Assembly (NCBI RefSeq): GCF_002074055.1
Contig: NZ_CP014619.1
Span: forward strand, 1,302,001 to 1,366,000
Length of the DNA: 64,000 nucleotides
Source of the DNA: Frondihabitans sp. 762G35
GTDB taxonomy: Bacteria > Actinomycetota > Actinomycetes > Actinomycetales > Microbacteriaceae
Reading direction: 5' to 3'
The notes beneath the pieces were generated by a model. The model was not told where the DNA came from and searched no databases. It saw nothing but the letters and a program-made list of their open reading frames with translations. Shown piece after piece: positions 54,551-64,000 of this stretch (position 1 is the stretch's first letter; each line of letters opens with the position of its first letter). The translations under genes and the position numbers were made by a program.

Positions 54551-55977
54551 TCAAGCCCGATCTCACCCAGCCCCTTCCCGACGAGCTCGGTCGCGTCCAC
54601 TTCGTCGGCATCGGCGGCTCCGGCATGAGCGGGATCGCCCGCGTCTTCCTCGCCGCGGGTCAGCGCGTCACAGGCTCCGACGTCCGCGACAGCGACAACG
54701 TCCAGGCGCTCCGCGAGCTCGGCGCCGACATCGCCATCGGACACGACGCGGCCAACGTCCGCGACGCCGACACGCTGGTGGTCACGGGCGCCCTCTGGCA
54801 GGACAACCCCGAGTACGTCTACGCGCTCGAGCACGGCCTCACCGTCCTGCACCGCTCGCAGGCCCTCGCCTGGCTCATCGCGGGGCAGAGACTGGTCTCG
54901 GTCGCCGGAGCCCACGGCAAGACGACCTCGACGGGCATGGTGGTCACGGCCCTCCTCGACGCCTCCCGCGACCCGAGCTTCGTCAACGGCGGCGTCATCC
55001 AGTCCCTCGGCGTGAGCGCGAAGGGCGGTTCCGACGACCTCTTCGTCATCGAGGCCGACGAGTCCGACGGCTCGTTCCTCCTCTACGACACCTCCATCGC
55101 CCTGATCACGAACGTCGACGCCGACCACCTCGACCACTACGGGTCGCGCGAGGCCTTCGACCGGGCCTTCGTCGACTTCGCCTCCGGCGCGAGCGAGTTC
55201 GTCGCCATCTCGAGCGACGACCCGGGCGCGGTCGCCGTCACGGCGTCGCTCGACCCGGCGAAGGTCGTCACCTTCGGCGAGGCGGAGGGGGCCGACGCCC
55301 GCGTCTCGGACGTCACGACCTCCGGCCCCGTCGCCTTCACCCTCACCCACTCGGGCGTCAGCCGCCGTATCCAGCTCGCCGTCGCCGGGCGTCACAACGC
55401 CCTCAACGCCGCCGGCGCCTACGTCGTGCTGACCGGCCTCGGCCTCACCCCCGAGGAGGCCGTCGCCGGCCTCGAGCTCTTCGGCGGCACCGTGCGTCGC
55501 TTCGAGCTCCACGGCATCGCGCGCGGCGTCAGCGTCTACGACGACTACGCCCACCACCCGACGGAGGTGCTCGCCGCCCTCGAGGGAGCGCGGAGCGTCG
55601 TCGGCGAGGGGCGGCTCATCGCCGTCCACCAGCCGCACCTCTACAGCCGCACGCAGCTCATGGCGGGCGAGTTCGCCGACGCCTACGAGTCGCTCGCCGA
55701 TCACACGGTCGTGCTCGACGTCTACGGCGCCCGCGAAGATCCGGTGCCCGGCGTCACCGGCGCGCTCGTCTCCGAGCGCTTCCACGACCCGTCCCGCGTC
55801 GACTACGTGCCCGACTGGCAGGAGGCGGCCGACCGGGTCGCCGAGATCGCCCGCGACGGCGACTTCGTCATCACGCTCGGCTGCGGGGACGTCTACCGGA
55901 TCGTTCCGCAGCTCCTCGGCAGCCTCGAGAGGACGACGGCCGCGCCCGCCCCGACCGTCGCGGACCCCAGGCCCTGA
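54547..55977 (+). CDS. murC: UDP-N-acetylmuramate-L-alanine ligase MurC
   Basis: A ligase of 476 residues adding L-Ala. [22 protein letters not shown] loop [36 protein letters not shown] and [17 protein letters not shown] are typical. The start is within the murG stop (ATGA). The ftsQ start follows four bases after its stop. Confidence 0.96.
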   Translation: MIKPDLTQPLPDELGRVHFVGIGGSGMSGIARVFLAAGQRVTGSDVRDSDNVQALRELGADIAIGHDAANVRDADTLVVTGALWQDNPEYVYALEHGLTVLHRSQALAWLIAGQRLVSVAGAHGKTTSTGMVVTALLDASRDPSFVNGGVIQSLGVSAKGGSDDLFVIEADESDGSFLLYDTSIALITNVDADHLDHYGSREAFDRAFVDFASGASEFVAISSDDPGAVAVTASLDPAKVVTFGEAEGADARVSDVTTSGPVAFTLTHSGVSRRIQLAVAGRHNALNAAGAYVVLTGLGLTPEEAVAGLELFGGTVRRFELHGIARGVSVYDDYAHHPTEVLAALEGARSVVGEGRLIAVHQPHLYSRTQLMAGEFADAYESLADHTVVLDVYGAREDPVPGVTGALVSERFHDPSRVDYVPDWQEAADRVAEIARDGDFVITLGCGDVYRIVPQLLGSLERTTAAPAPTVADPRP

Positions 55978-55981
55978 ACCG

Positions 55982-57067
55982 ATGAAGCGCCCGGAGGGTT
56001 TCGACAGGATCCCGGTGCGACCCCGGCCGCCGGTCGAGGAGCGGTCGACCGGAGCGTCGGCGGTCGACGAGGTGTCTGCCGCGACAAGACCCGAAGAGGG
56101 CTCGTCGGCAGGACGCCGGTCGGGAGACGCCGCGTCGACCGCGCGCCGCGCGTCGTCGGGCCGGGTGACCGTCTCGACGTCGACGGCGGAGCGGCCCGCC
56201 GTCACCGAGGCTCCTGCGCGCGAGCGGCGCGAACCCGCCCGACTGGAGGCGCCCGCCACGACGCCCGCCGAAGCGCGGCAGCGCGCGCGCGACGCCCGCC
56301 GCGGCGCCCGGCGCGCAGCGGCCGCCCGTCGAGCGGTCGAGCGCACCGAGGTCCGGCGCTTCACCCGGCGCACCCGGCACCGCCGTGCGGCCTGGATCAC
56401 CGCGGGAGCCGTCACGGTCGCCCTCGTCGGGTCGGTCGCGGTCAGCGTCTTCTCGCCGCTCCTGTCGCTGCAGACGATCACGGTCGAGGGCACGTCGCGC
56501 GTCGACCGGACGGCCGTCCTCGCCTCGCTCGACGGCCAACTCGGGAAGCCGCTGGCCCTCGTCGACTTCTCCGCCGTGCGGAAGGACCTGTCCGAGTTCC
56601 CGCTGATCGAGTCCTACGTCACCGAGACCCTGCCCCCGCACACCCTCGTGGTGCGGATCACCGAGCGTCAGCCGATCGCGTCCGTGCGGGTCGGGAAGAG
56701 CTTCGAGCTCGTCGATCCCGCCGGCGTGGTCATCGCCACCTCGACCGCTCAGCCCAAGGGCTACCCCGTCGTCGACATCAAGGGGGCGACGGTCGACGGC
56801 AAGGTCTACCGGTCGACCGCCGAGGTGCTCCTGGCGCTTCCCGCGGCGCTCCGTCAGCAGGTCACGAACGTCTCGGCGTCCACGGCCGACGACGTCGCGC
56901 TCCGGCTGAAGACGGGTGAGCAGGTCGTCTGGGGGAGTGCCGACGCCTCCGAGCAGAAGGCGCAGCTCCTGTCGGGGCTCATCCGCGACCACACGGCGCG
57001 GAACCCCACGCAGTCGGTCGAGTACGACGTCTCGGCCCCCGACAACGGCATCATCCGTGCCAAGTGA
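55982..57067 (+). CDS. ftsQ: Cell division protein FtsQ
   Basis: A bitopic protein of 361 residues. The cytoplasmic part is very long (about 130 residues), Arg/Ala-rich and probably disordered; one membrane helix follows (AAWITAGAVTVALVGSVAVSVF), then a POTRA domain (LQTITVEGTSRVDRTAVLASL) and the FtsQ domain (PPHTLVVRITERQPIASVRVG). FtsQ links FtsL/B to the Z-ring machinery. The ftsZ gene follows after a 187-bp gap with its own regulatory region. Confidence 0.93.
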   Translation: MKRPEGFDRIPVRPRPPVEERSTGASAVDEVSAATRPEEGSSAGRRSGDAASTARRASSGRVTVSTSTAERPAVTEAPARERREPARLEAPATTPAEARQRARDARRGARRAAAARRAVERTEVRRFTRRTRHRRAAWITAGAVTVALVGSVAVSVFSPLLSLQTITVEGTSRVDRTAVLASLDGQLGKPLALVDFSAVRKDLSEFPLIESYVTETLPPHTLVVRITERQPIASVRVGKSFELVDPAGVVIATSTAQPKGYPVVDIKGATVDGKVYRSTAEVLLALPAALRQQVTNVSASTADDVALRLKTGEQVVWGSADASEQKAQLLSGLIRDHTARNPTQSVEYDVSAPDNGIIRAK

Positions 57068-57181
57068 CGCGCGGTGCCGAGCAATTCCCGTGGCACTTTC
57101 GCGACACGCGGCGCGCATCGACCCGGGGCCCATCCGGCGCCCCTACTTTGTGACTGCAGATATGCATACCGAGCATAACTT

Positions 57182-57208
57182 TAAGCCTCAAGTAGAAGTT
57201 TAGGCTTA
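57182..57208. promoter_or_regulatory. Inverted repeat in the ftsZ leader, candidate FtsR site
   Basis: TAAGCCT (57182-57188) and AGGCTTA (57202-57208) are exact reverse complements with a 13-bp spacer, in an AT-rich patch unusual for this genome. TTGTGA at 57148 and CATAAC near 57174 could be promoter elements. An MerR-type dimer site is plausible, and FtsR is the obvious candidate. Confidence 0.5.
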
Positions 57209-57254
57209 GAGACACGCACAGCTCGGACACAAGCAATTCAGGCGGAGGCCGGAC

Positions 57255-58406
57255 GTGACAACGAACCACAATTACCTTGCCGTGATCAAGGTCGTCGGCG
57301 TCGGCGGCGGCGGCGTCAACGCGGTCAACCGCATGATCGAGCTCGGCCTTCGCGGCGTCGAGTTCATCGCGATCAACACCGACGCCCAGGCGCTGCTCCT
57401 GAGCGACGCCGACGTCAAGCTCGACGTGGGTCGCGAACTGACGCGCGGCCTGGGCGCCGGAGCGGACCCCGAGGTCGGCCGACGCGCCGCCGAGGACCAC
57501 GCCGAGGAGATCGAGGAGGCCCTGGCCGGCGCCGACATGGTCTTCGTCACCGCCGGAGAGGGTGGCGGCACCGGCACCGGCGGCGCTCCCGTCGTCGCCC
57601 GCATCGCCAAGTCGATCGGCGCCCTGACCATCGGCGTCGTCACGAAGCCCTTCGGCTTCGAGGGCCGTCGCCGCCAGGCGCAGGCCGAGGCGGGCGTCGC
57701 GCAGCTCAAAGAAGAGGTCGACACCCTCATCGTCGTCCCCAACGACCGCCTGCTCGAGATCTCCGAGCGCGGCATCTCCATGGTCGAGGCCTTCGGCACC
57801 GCCGACCAGGTGCTCCTCGCGGGTGTCCAGGGCATCACCGACCTGATCACCACGCCCGGCCTCATCAACCTCGACTTCGCCGACGTCAAGAGCGTCATGC
57901 AGGGCGCAGGATCCGCGCTCATGGGCATCGGCTCCTCCCGCGGGGCCGACCGCGCCATCAAGGCCGCGGAGCTCGCCGTGGCGTCCCCCCTCCTCGAGGC
58001 GTCGATCGACGGCGCCCACGGCGTCCTGCTCTCCATCCAGGGTGGCTCGAACCTCGGCATCTTCGAGATCAACGACGCCGCGCGCCTCGTCCAGGAGGCC
58101 GTCCACCCCGAGGCCAACATCATCTTCGGTGCGGTCATCGACGACACCCTCGGCGACGAGGTCCGCGTGACCGTCATCGCGGCCGGGTTCGACGGCGGCG
58201 AGCCGACGACGAAGACCAAGGAGCGTCGCGCGAGCTTCGTCGAGACCGAGGGCCCCGCCACCACCACGGTCGCGGGCGTCAGCGCGATCGCCGACAGCGG
58301 CGCGATGCCGACCTACCAGCGTCCGGAGGAGCCGGCCTCGCCCCGCAAGGATCCCGTGTTCGACGACGGCGACGACGACCTCGACGTCCCCGACTTCCTC
58401 AAGTAG
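57255..58406 (+). CDS. ftsZ: Cell division protein FtsZ
   Basis: Tubulin-like GTPase of 383 residues forming the Z-ring. [19 protein letters not shown], the tubulin signature [26 protein letters not shown] and the T7 region [22 protein letters not shown] are intact. A flexible linker leads to the conserved C-terminal peptide DLDVPDFLK, which binds SepF. GGCGGAGG precedes the GTG. The yggS gene starts three bases after its stop. Confidence 0.98.
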   Translation: MTTNHNYLAVIKVVGVGGGGVNAVNRMIELGLRGVEFIAINTDAQALLLSDADVKLDVGRELTRGLGAGADPEVGRRAAEDHAEEIEEALAGADMVFVTAGEGGGTGTGGAPVVARIAKSIGALTIGVVTKPFGFEGRRRQAQAEAGVAQLKEEVDTLIVVPNDRLLEISERGISMVEAFGTADQVLLAGVQGITDLITTPGLINLDFADVKSVMQGAGSALMGIGSSRGADRAIKAAELAVASPLLEASIDGAHGVLLSIQGGSNLGIFEINDAARLVQEAVHPEANIIFGAVIDDTLGDEVRVTVIAAGFDGGEPTTKTKERRASFVETEGPATTTVAGVSAIADSGAMPTYQRPEEPASPRKDPVFDDGDDDLDVPDFLK

Positions 58407-58409
58407 GCC

Positions 58410-59096
58410 GTGACGCCCCCCGACGAACTGCGGGCGCGGGTCGACGACGTCCTCGGACGCATCGACGACTCCGCCCGCTCGGCCGGCCGTGACCCCGACG
58501 AGATCACCACCATCGTCGTCACGAAGTTCCACCCCGAGCAGCTCGTCCGCGACCTGCACGCCCTCGGCGTGCGCGACGTGGGCGAGAACCGTCACCAGGA
58601 GGCCCAGGCCAAGGCCCTGGCGACGGCCGACCTCGACGGGCTGCACTGGCACTTCGTCGGTCAGCTGCAGTCGAAGAAGGCCCGGCAGGCGAGGGCCTAC
58701 GTCCGCGCCGTCCACTCGCTCGACCGCGACAGCGTGGTCGACGCGCTGGGGGTCGACGACGGGACGACCATCGACGGATTCGTGCAGGTCAACCTGACCG
58801 ACGACCCCGGGCGCGGGGGAGTCGCGGAGAGTGGTCTGGAGGCCCTCGTCGAGCGCGTCGTCGCCACCCCGGGCATCCTGCTCCGCGGCGTCATGGCCGT
58901 CGCGCCGCTCGAGGGCGACCCGCGACCCGCCTTCGCCCACCTCCGGTCGCTCTCCGATCGCGTCCGGCGCCTCGCACCCGAGGCCGACCGGATCTCGGCC
59001 GGCATGTCGCACGACTTCGCCGAGGCCATCGCCGAGGGCGCGACACACCTACGAATCGGCACGGCAATCACGGGAAACCGGCCGGAGCCTCGTTAA
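58410..59096 (+). CDS. YggS-family PLP homeostasis protein
   Basis: A protein of 228 residues with a single alanine-racemase-like barrel. The PLP lysine is in [35 protein letters not shown] and [20 protein letters not shown] are conserved. Family members buffer pyridoxal phosphate. In many actinobacteria a YfiH/laccase-domain gene sits between ftsZ and yggS; here it is missing. GTG start. Confidence 0.93.
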   Translation: MTPPDELRARVDDVLGRIDDSARSAGRDPDEITTIVVTKFHPEQLVRDLHALGVRDVGENRHQEAQAKALATADLDGLHWHFVGQLQSKKARQARAYVRAVHSLDRDSVVDALGVDDGTTIDGFVQVNLTDDPGRGGVAESGLEALVERVVATPGILLRGVMAVAPLEGDPRPAFAHLRSLSDRVRRLAPEADRISAGMSHDFAEAIAEGATHLRIGTAITGNRPEPR

Positions 59097-59130
59097 TGTC
59101 GAGGCAGACGCGCAACCACCGGAGGAACAC

Positions 59131-59691
59131 ATGGCGAACCCGCTGAAGAAGAGCCTGATCTACCTGGGTCTGGCCGACGAAGAGCTCGAGTACGACGACG
59201 AGCCGCAGAAGGCCGCCCCGCAACCTCGCGCCGCGCAGGCTCCGGCCGCCGCGCACCAGACGGCGCCGCAGCCGAGCGCCGCACACATCCCCCAGAAGCA
59301 CGCCTCCGTGTCGCCCGTGCAGCCCGTCGCCGCCCCCGCGCCGACGCGTGCCCCGGTGACGCCGCTGCGTCGCCCCACGTCCACGAAGAATGCGGCCCCC
59401 ACCGACATGAACGAAATCCTCACCGTCCACCCGCGCGAGTACAAGGACGCCCAGGCGATCGCCGAGAGCTTCCGCGACGGGATCCCGGTCATCATCAACC
59501 TGTCCCAGATGAGCGAGTCCGACGCGCGTCGGCTGGTCGACTTCGCCAGCGGCCTCTCGCAGGGCCTCTACGGGAAGATCGAGCGCGTGACCAACAAGGT
59601 CTTCCTCCTGTCGCCGGCTCACATCGCAGTGAGCGGTGAGGCGGCTGAGGTAGAGTCCGACATCGAGGCGTCGTTCTTCACCCAGTCGTGA
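59131..59691 (+). CDS. sepF: Cell division protein SepF
   Basis: Membrane tether for FtsZ, 186 residues. N-terminal amphipathic region [19 protein letters not shown], Pro/Ala-rich linker, and a C-terminal SepF domain ([56 protein letters not shown]). GGAGGAA precedes the ATG. Actinobacteria lack FtsA, and SepF takes its place as anchor. Confidence 0.96.
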   Translation: MANPLKKSLIYLGLADEELEYDDEPQKAAPQPRAAQAPAAAHQTAPQPSAAHIPQKHASVSPVQPVAAPAPTRAPVTPLRRPTSTKNAAPTDMNEILTVHPREYKDAQAIAESFRDGIPVIINLSQMSESDARRLVDFASGLSQGLYGKIERVTNKVFLLSPAHIAVSGEAAEVESDIEASFFTQS

Positions 59692-59765
59692 CGACCGCTC
59701 GAGTCGAGAACCTTCCCATCCGCGGGGCTGCCCGCGCCTGAGCCGTGCGAGTTGATGGCCCACCC

Positions 59766-60071
59766 ATGATCGTCTCCCTGATCTTCACGATCGTCTACAT
59801 CGCGCTGTTCATCTTCTTCATCCTGATGTGGGCCCGCTTCGTGTTCGATCTCACGCAGTCGGTCAGTCGCACCTACCGCCCCAAGGGGGCGCTGCTCGTG
59901 CTGGCCGAGGTCACCTACACGACGACCGACCCTCCCATCAAGGCGATCCGTCGCGTCCTGCCTCCCATCCGACTCGGTGCGGTGGCACTCGACTTCGGCT
60001 GGAGCATCGTAATGCTCGCGGTGGTCATCCTGATGAGCGTCGCGTCGGCGCTGTCGCGCTCCGGCTTCTGA
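59766..60071 (+). CDS. YggT-family membrane protein
   Basis: A protein of 101 residues with two membrane helices (SLIFTIVYIALFIFFILMWA and the C-terminal LDFGWSIVMLAVVILM). Between them lies the YggT pattern YTTTDPPIKAIRRVLPPIRLG. It is routinely found between sepF and divIVA. The ATG at 59766 gives the usual short N-terminus; an in-frame GTG seven codons upstream is an alternative, neither with a good ribosome site. Confidence 0.9.
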   Translation: MIVSLIFTIVYIALFIFFILMWARFVFDLTQSVSRTYRPKGALLVLAEVTYTTTDPPIKAIRRVLPPIRLGAVALDFGWSIVMLAVVILMSVASALSRSGF

Positions 60072-60294
60072 CACGCACCGACCTTCAGCCTTCGGGTCAG
60101 GTCGACTGTTGTCGTTGTAGGCTTGCTCGCGTAACGGCTCTAGGCTCAAGGGCAAGCCCCCGAGAGGGGTTCGCCCGGGCTCCGGCCCGAAACTGTCCAG
60201 CAATACCGCTCCGGGGGCATCGTCCCAAGAGCACGGTGTCTCCGCAGGGGGTGCCACCACAGACCACGATCCAGAGATTCACGAGGTGACGGCA

Positions 60295-61155
60295 ATGGCT
60301 TTGACGCCGGAAGACGTAGTCAACAAGCGGTTCCAGCCGACGAAGTTCCGTGAGGGCTACGACCAAGACGAGGTCGACGACTTCCTCGACGAGGTCGTGG
60401 TCGAGCTCCGCCGACTCGGCCAGGAGAACGAGGAGCTCCGTCAGCGGCTCTCCTCCAGCGAGTCGCGCGTGGAGGAGCTCCAGCGCACCGCCTCCGAGGC
60501 TCCCGCTCCCGCAGCGGCCGCCGCCGAGCCCGCTCCCGTCGCCTCGGCGCCCGCCGCCGAGACCCCGGCCGAGCCCGTGGCCGCTCCCGAGCCCGCTCCT
60601 CAGCCGGCCGCCGTCGCCGCCGCTCCCGCCTACACGGCGCCGAGCGCCGACGAGACGACGAGCACCAACAACCTCCTGCAGCTCGCGCGTCGCCTCCACG
60701 AGGAGCACGTCCGAGAGGGCATCGAGAAGCGCGACGCGCTCATCGCCGAGGGTCACGCCACCGCCGCCCGCATCGTCTCCGAGGCGGAGACGGCGCAGAA
60801 GGCCCAGGTCGAGGCCTTCGAGAACGAGCACCGCGCCCGCGTCGAGCGTCTCGACGGCGAGCAGAAGGCCCGCACCGAGCAGTTCGAGGCCGACTACCGC
60901 GCCCGCGCGGAGAAGATCGAGAACGAGCAGCGCGCGCAGGTCGAGCGTCTCGACAACGAGCGCATCGGCCTCGAGCACCGCATCGACGAGCTCCGCACGT
61001 TCGAGCGCGAGTACCGCGCCAAGCTCAAGAGCTACATCGAGGGCCAGCTCCGCGAGCTCGACGGCGCCGCTCCGGGGTCGACCCCCGGCACGCCCGAGCC
61101 CGTCTCCGCCCAGGGTGGCGCTCCCGGCAGCTACCAGGGCTTTGGCTCCAACTAG
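60295..61155 (+). CDS. divIVA: Polar growth protein DivIVA/Wag31
   Basis: A coiled-coil scaffold of 286 residues. The N-terminal membrane-binding domain is MALTPEDVVNKRFQPTKF..., then a first coil, an Ala/Pro-rich linker (about 65-120), and a long second coiled coil with repeats of about 26 residues (FENEHRARVERLDGEQ, IENEQRAQVERLDNER). It organises polar wall synthesis. GAGG precedes ATG 60295. The leader is at least 150 bases and contains two short GC hairpins (CCCC-GAGA-GGGG and GGGC-TCCG-GCCC near 60160-60190). Confidence 0.95.
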   Translation: MALTPEDVVNKRFQPTKFREGYDQDEVDDFLDEVVVELRRLGQENEELRQRLSSSESRVEELQRTASEAPAPAAAAAEPAPVASAPAAETPAEPVAAPEPAPQPAAVAAAPAYTAPSADETTSTNNLLQLARRLHEEHVREGIEKRDALIAEGHATAARIVSEAETAQKAQVEAFENEHRARVERLDGEQKARTEQFEADYRARAEKIENEQRAQVERLDNERIGLEHRIDELRTFEREYRAKLKSYIEGQLRELDGAAPGSTPGTPEPVSAQGGAPGSYQGFGSN

Positions 61156-61159
61156 TTAG

Positions 61160-61756
61160 TTGTCGACCACTCCTCAGACAGCGAAGGCCAGTGTCCGCGT
61201 CCTGCTGACACTGGCCTTCGTCGCTGTCATCGTCTGCGTCCTCGACCAGGGAACCAAGTACCTGGTCGTCACCCATCTCACGCTCGGCCAGGACGTCGAC
61301 GTGCTGGGCCCCGTCCTGCGGTTCCACTTCGTGAAGAACCCGGGCGCGGCGTTCTCCCTGGCCACGGGCCAGACCTGGATCTTCTCGATCGCCGCCGCCG
61401 CCGTCGTCGTCGCGATCATCGTCTTCATCCGCCGGATCCAGTCGCTCCGCTGGGCGCTCATGCTCGGCATGCTGCTCGGCGGCACCCTCGGCAACCTCAC
61501 CGACCGGCTCTTCCGGGAGCCCGGGTTCGGTGTGGGCCACGTCGTCGACTTCATCTACCTGCCGTGGATCCTGCCGGCCATCTTCAACATCGCCGACACG
61601 TTCATCGTGTCGAGCATGGGGCTCCTGCTCCTGCTGTCCCTGCTCGGGGTCGGCCTCGACGGACGCCGCGCCTCCAAGCAGCGGCCCGAGACCGACGAGC
61701 ACGAGCACCGGCACGCGGCGGCCGAGGTCGCCCCGCCGCGAGAGCCTTCCTCGTGA
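61160..61756 (+). CDS. lspA: Lipoprotein signal peptidase LspA
   Basis: Signal peptidase II, 198 residues with four helices. Catalytic aspartates are in [12 protein letters not shown] and [22 protein letters not shown] and [12 protein letters not shown] are conserved. The TTG start lies four bases after the divIVA stop with no ribosome site, so translation likely depends on re-initiation. Processes lipoproteins such as the 16-kb product. Confidence 0.93.
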   Translation: MSTTPQTAKASVRVLLTLAFVAVIVCVLDQGTKYLVVTHLTLGQDVDVLGPVLRFHFVKNPGAAFSLATGQTWIFSIAAAAVVVAIIVFIRRIQSLRWALMLGMLLGGTLGNLTDRLFREPGFGVGHVVDFIYLPWILPAIFNIADTFIVSSMGLLLLLSLLGVGLDGRRASKQRPETDEHEHRHAAAEVAPPREPSS

Positions 61757-62676
61757 CGGAGACCCGCTCCCTCCCCGTCCCCGACGGGCTCGCCGGCGAA
61801 CGCGTCGACGCCGCCATCGCCAAGCTCCTCGGTTTCAGCCGCACCTTCGCCGCCGAGGTGGCGGCGGAGGGCGGCGTGACCGTCGACCAGAAGACGGTCG
61901 GCAAGTCGGACCGCCTCGACGCGGGCTCCTGGCTCGAGGTCACCTGGACCCCGAGGCAGGAGCCGTCGGTCATCGCGGTCGACGTGCCCGGTCTCGGCAT
62001 CGTGCACGACGACGACGACCTGGTCGTCGTCGACAAGCCGGTCGGAGTCGCGGCGCACCCCTCCGTGGGCTGGACGGGCCCGACCGTCCTCGGCGGTCTC
62101 GCGGCTGCCGGTTTCACGATCGCGACGAGCGGTGCCGCCGAGCGCGCCGGGATCGTGCACCGGCTCGACGTGGGCACGTCGGGCCTCATGGTCGTCGCGA
62201 AGAGCGAGCGCGCCTACTCGCTGCTGAAGCAGGCGTTCCGCGAGCGGACCGTCGAGAAGATCTACAACGCGGTCGTGCAGGGGCACCCCGATCCCCTGAC
62301 GGGGACGATCGACGCGCCCCTCGGGAGGCACCCCTCCTCGTCATGGAAGTTCGCCGTCGTGGTCGACGGGAAGCCGTCGGTGACTCACTACGAGACGGTC
62401 GAGGCGTTCCCCGCCGCGTCCCTCCTGGAGGTGCACCTCGAGACGGGCCGCACGCACCAGATCCGCGTGCACATGGCGGCTCAGCGACACCCCTGCGTCG
62501 GCGACGCCCTCTACGGCGCCGACCCGACCCTCTCGGCGCGTCTGGGGCTGACCAGGCAGTGGCTCCACGCCGTCCAGCTCGGTTTCGACCACCCGGCGAC
62601 GGGGGAGTGGGTGTCGTTCCGGTCGGCCTATCCGGCAGACCTTCAACACGCGCTTGAAGTGCTTCGCGCCTCCTGA
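61753..62676 (+). CDS. RluA-family 23S rRNA pseudouridine synthase (RluD-like)
   Basis: A protein of 307 residues with an N-terminal S4 domain ([21 protein letters not shown]) and a synthase domain with the catalytic Asp in [16 protein letters not shown], followed by [11 protein letters not shown]. Position after lspA is typical of RluD, which modifies helix 69, but the target is not proved. GTG start overlaps the lspA stop by four bases. Confidence 0.93.
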   Translation: MTETRSLPVPDGLAGERVDAAIAKLLGFSRTFAAEVAAEGGVTVDQKTVGKSDRLDAGSWLEVTWTPRQEPSVIAVDVPGLGIVHDDDDLVVVDKPVGVAAHPSVGWTGPTVLGGLAAAGFTIATSGAAERAGIVHRLDVGTSGLMVVAKSERAYSLLKQAFRERTVEKIYNAVVQGHPDPLTGTIDAPLGRHPSSSWKFAVVVDGKPSVTHYETVEAFPAASLLEVHLETGRTHQIRVHMAAQRHPCVGDALYGADPTLSARLGLTRQWLHAVQLGFDHPATGEWVSFRSAYPADLQHALEVLRAS

Positions 62677-62771
62677 CGACGACACGCCGAAGAGCGTCGG
62701 TGGTCGCCGTTAGGCTGGAAAGCGTTCCACCAGCCGGTCGGATTCCGCCGTCTCGTTCCTAGGGAGCAGCC

Positions 62772-64000
62772 TTGTCGCCGAGCACCGATTCCTTCGTGCA
62801 CCTGCACGTCCACAGCGAATACTCGATGCTCGACGGCGCCGCCCGCGTCAAACCCCTCATCGACGAGGCTGTGAAGCAGGGCATGCCCGCTGTGGCCGTG
62901 ACCGACCACGGCAACGTGTTCGGGGCCTTCGACTTCTACAAGTCGGCCACCGAGGCGGGCATCAAACCCATCATCGGCACCGAGGCGTACATCACCCCCG
63001 GCACTCACCGCTCCGACAAGACGCGGGTCAAGTGGGGCGACGGCGGTCGCGACGACATCTCCGGTGCCGGCTCCTACACGCACATGACGCTGCTCTCGGA
63101 GACGACCGAGGGCATGCACAACCTCTTCCGGCTGTCGTCCCGAGCGTCGCTCGAGGGCTACTACTTCAAGCCGCGGATGGATCGCGAGCTCCTCTCCACC
63201 TACTCCAAGGGCCTCATCGCCACGACCGGTTGCCCGAGCGGCGAGGTGCAGACGCGGCTCCGGCTCGGCCAGTACGACGAGGCCGTCAAGGCCGCGAGCG
63301 ACTTCCGCGACATCTTCGGCAAGGAGAACTACTTCGCCGAGATCATGGATCACGGTCTCGGCATCGAGCGCCGCATCATGGACGACCTCGTCCGCCTCGC
63401 CAAGCAGCTCGACCTGCCGCTCCTCGCCACGAACGACCTCCACTACACGCACGAGCACGACGCGACGAGCCACGCCGCGCTCCTCTGCGTGCAGTCCGGT
63501 TCGACGCTGAGCGACCCCAACCGGTTCAAGTTCGACGCCGACGAGTTCTACCTCAAGACCGCCGCCCAGATGCGGCACCTCTTCCGCGACCACCCGGAGG
63601 CGTGCGACAACACGCTCCTGATCGCCGAGCGCTGCGAGGTGACGTTCGACACGTCCGCCAACTACATGCCGCGCTTCCCGGTGCCCGAGGGCGAGACCGA
63701 GGACACCTGGTTCGTCAAGGAGGTCGAGAAGGGCCTCGTCTACCGCTACCCCGACGGCATCCCCGCCGACGTGCGCGCGCGGGCCGACTACGAGGTCGGC
63801 GTCATCGTGCAGATGGGCTTCCCCGGCTACTTCCTCGTCGTCGCCGACTTCATCAACTGGTCGAAAGACAACGGGATCCGGGTCGGGCCGGGTCGTGGCT
63901 CCGGCGCCGGTTCCATGGCCGCCTACGCCATGCGGATCACCGACCTCGACCCGATCCGCCACGGCCTCATCTTCGAGCGCTTCCTCAACCCCGACCGCGT
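62772..64000 (+). CDS. dnaE: DNA polymerase III alpha subunit DnaE (N-terminal part, truncated by the window edge)
   Basis: The first 409 codons are visible; the gene continues beyond the right edge. The PHP domain opens with [20 protein letters not shown] and has [15 protein letters not shown]; later [15 protein letters not shown]-type region and the polymerase palm start [15 protein letters not shown], with [18 protein letters not shown]. The replicative type (DnaE1), not DnaE2, is favoured by the position after lspA-rluD. TTG start with AGGGAG eight bases upstream. Confidence 0.95.
   Translation, partial: MSPSTDSFVHLHVHSEYSMLDGAARVKPLIDEAVKQGMPAVAVTDHGNVFGAFDFYKSATEAGIKPIIGTEAYITPGTHRSDKTRVKWGDGGRDDISGAGSYTHMTLLSETTEGMHNLFRLSSRASLEGYYFKPRMDRELLSTYSKGLIATTGCPSGEVQTRLRLGQYDEAVKAASDFRDIFGKENYFAEIMDHGLGIERRIMDDLVRLAKQLDLPLLATNDLHYTHEHDATSHAALLCVQSGSTLSDPNRFKFDADEFYLKTAAQMRHLFRDHPEACDNTLLIAERCEVTFDTSANYMPRFPVPEGETEDTWFVKEVEKGLVYRYPDGIPADVRARADYEVGVIVQMGFPGYFLVVADFINWSKDNGIRVGPGRGSGAGSMAAYAMRITDLDPIRHGLIFERFLNPDR

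Noticed and set aside
1-64000. Search for tRNA, rRNA, integrase, transposase or attachment sites
   Set aside because: Nothing convincing was seen by eye on either strand; base and codon use is uniform across the window.

Overview
The window is a very GC-rich, gene-dense chromosomal segment of an actinobacterium. Third codon positions are almost all G or C, GTG and TTG starts are common, there is an FHA regulator of the GarA/OdhI type, a DivIVA/SepF division machinery and a MurE without the meso-DAP motif. Together these point to Micrococcales, most likely Microbacteriaceae; the genus cannot be fixed from sequence alone. I see no rRNA, tRNA, CRISPR array, transposase or prophage.

Layout. (1) About 1-24 kb is a mixed accessory/metabolic region: a truncated secreted HNH nuclease, an MFS exporter divergent from a LysR regulator, a GH36 alpha-galactosidase facing a ROK repressor, an NCS2 permease, two aldo/keto reductases, a J-domain/NERD protein, a Tat-exported M15 peptidase with a lipoprotein partner, a VOC protein, a RibD-like reductase, an aminotransferase, an AlaDH-family enzyme, a Nudix-NYN fusion and an HtrA protease. 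(2) About 24-31.8 kb holds garA and two MerR regulators (FtsR and an Rv1830-type protein), an intergenic block with duplicated dyad elements, an orphan ParA, pyruvate carboxylase and peptide deformylase. (3) About 31.8-42.3 kb resembles the mycobacterial Rv2169c-Rv2182c neighbourhood: degenerate acyl-CoA-ligase-like protein, glucokinase, PlsC acyltransferase, class II DAHP synthase, PASTA Ser/Thr kinase, LysM wall enzyme, Rv2175c-type DNA-binding protein, polyprenyl synthase and DUF3040 protein. (4) 42.5-61.2 kb is a complete division and cell wall (dcw) cluster: mraZ-rsmH-ftsL-ftsI-murE-murF-mraY-murD-ftsW-murG-murC-ftsQ-ftsZ-yggS-sepF-yggT-divIVA. (5) lspA, an RluA-type pseudouridine synthase and the start of dnaE close the window.

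How it works together. From murE to murC the genes are stacked with 4-bp ATGA/GTGA overlaps (a longer overlap for murD-ftsW), which implies one translationally coupled unit making lipid II and the septal synthase. MraZ probably represses its own promoter through three GTGGWG repeats with 10-bp period that overlap the -10 box. FtsR, encoded with garA about 32 kb upstream, is the known type of ftsZ regulator, and ftsZ here carries a perfect 7-bp inverted repeat in its leader. The PASTA kinase sits beside a LysM hydrolase and an Rv2175c-type protein, which is a kinase substrate in mycobacteria.

The least explained items are an exact 80-bp triple tandem repeat closed by a 15-bp inverted copy (40.43-40.69 kb), a diverged duplication of about 184 bp containing dyad elements (26.38-26.70 kb), a frequently repeated GCAGGAT-type oligomer that forces rare codons, and several proteins that have lost family catalytic motifs.
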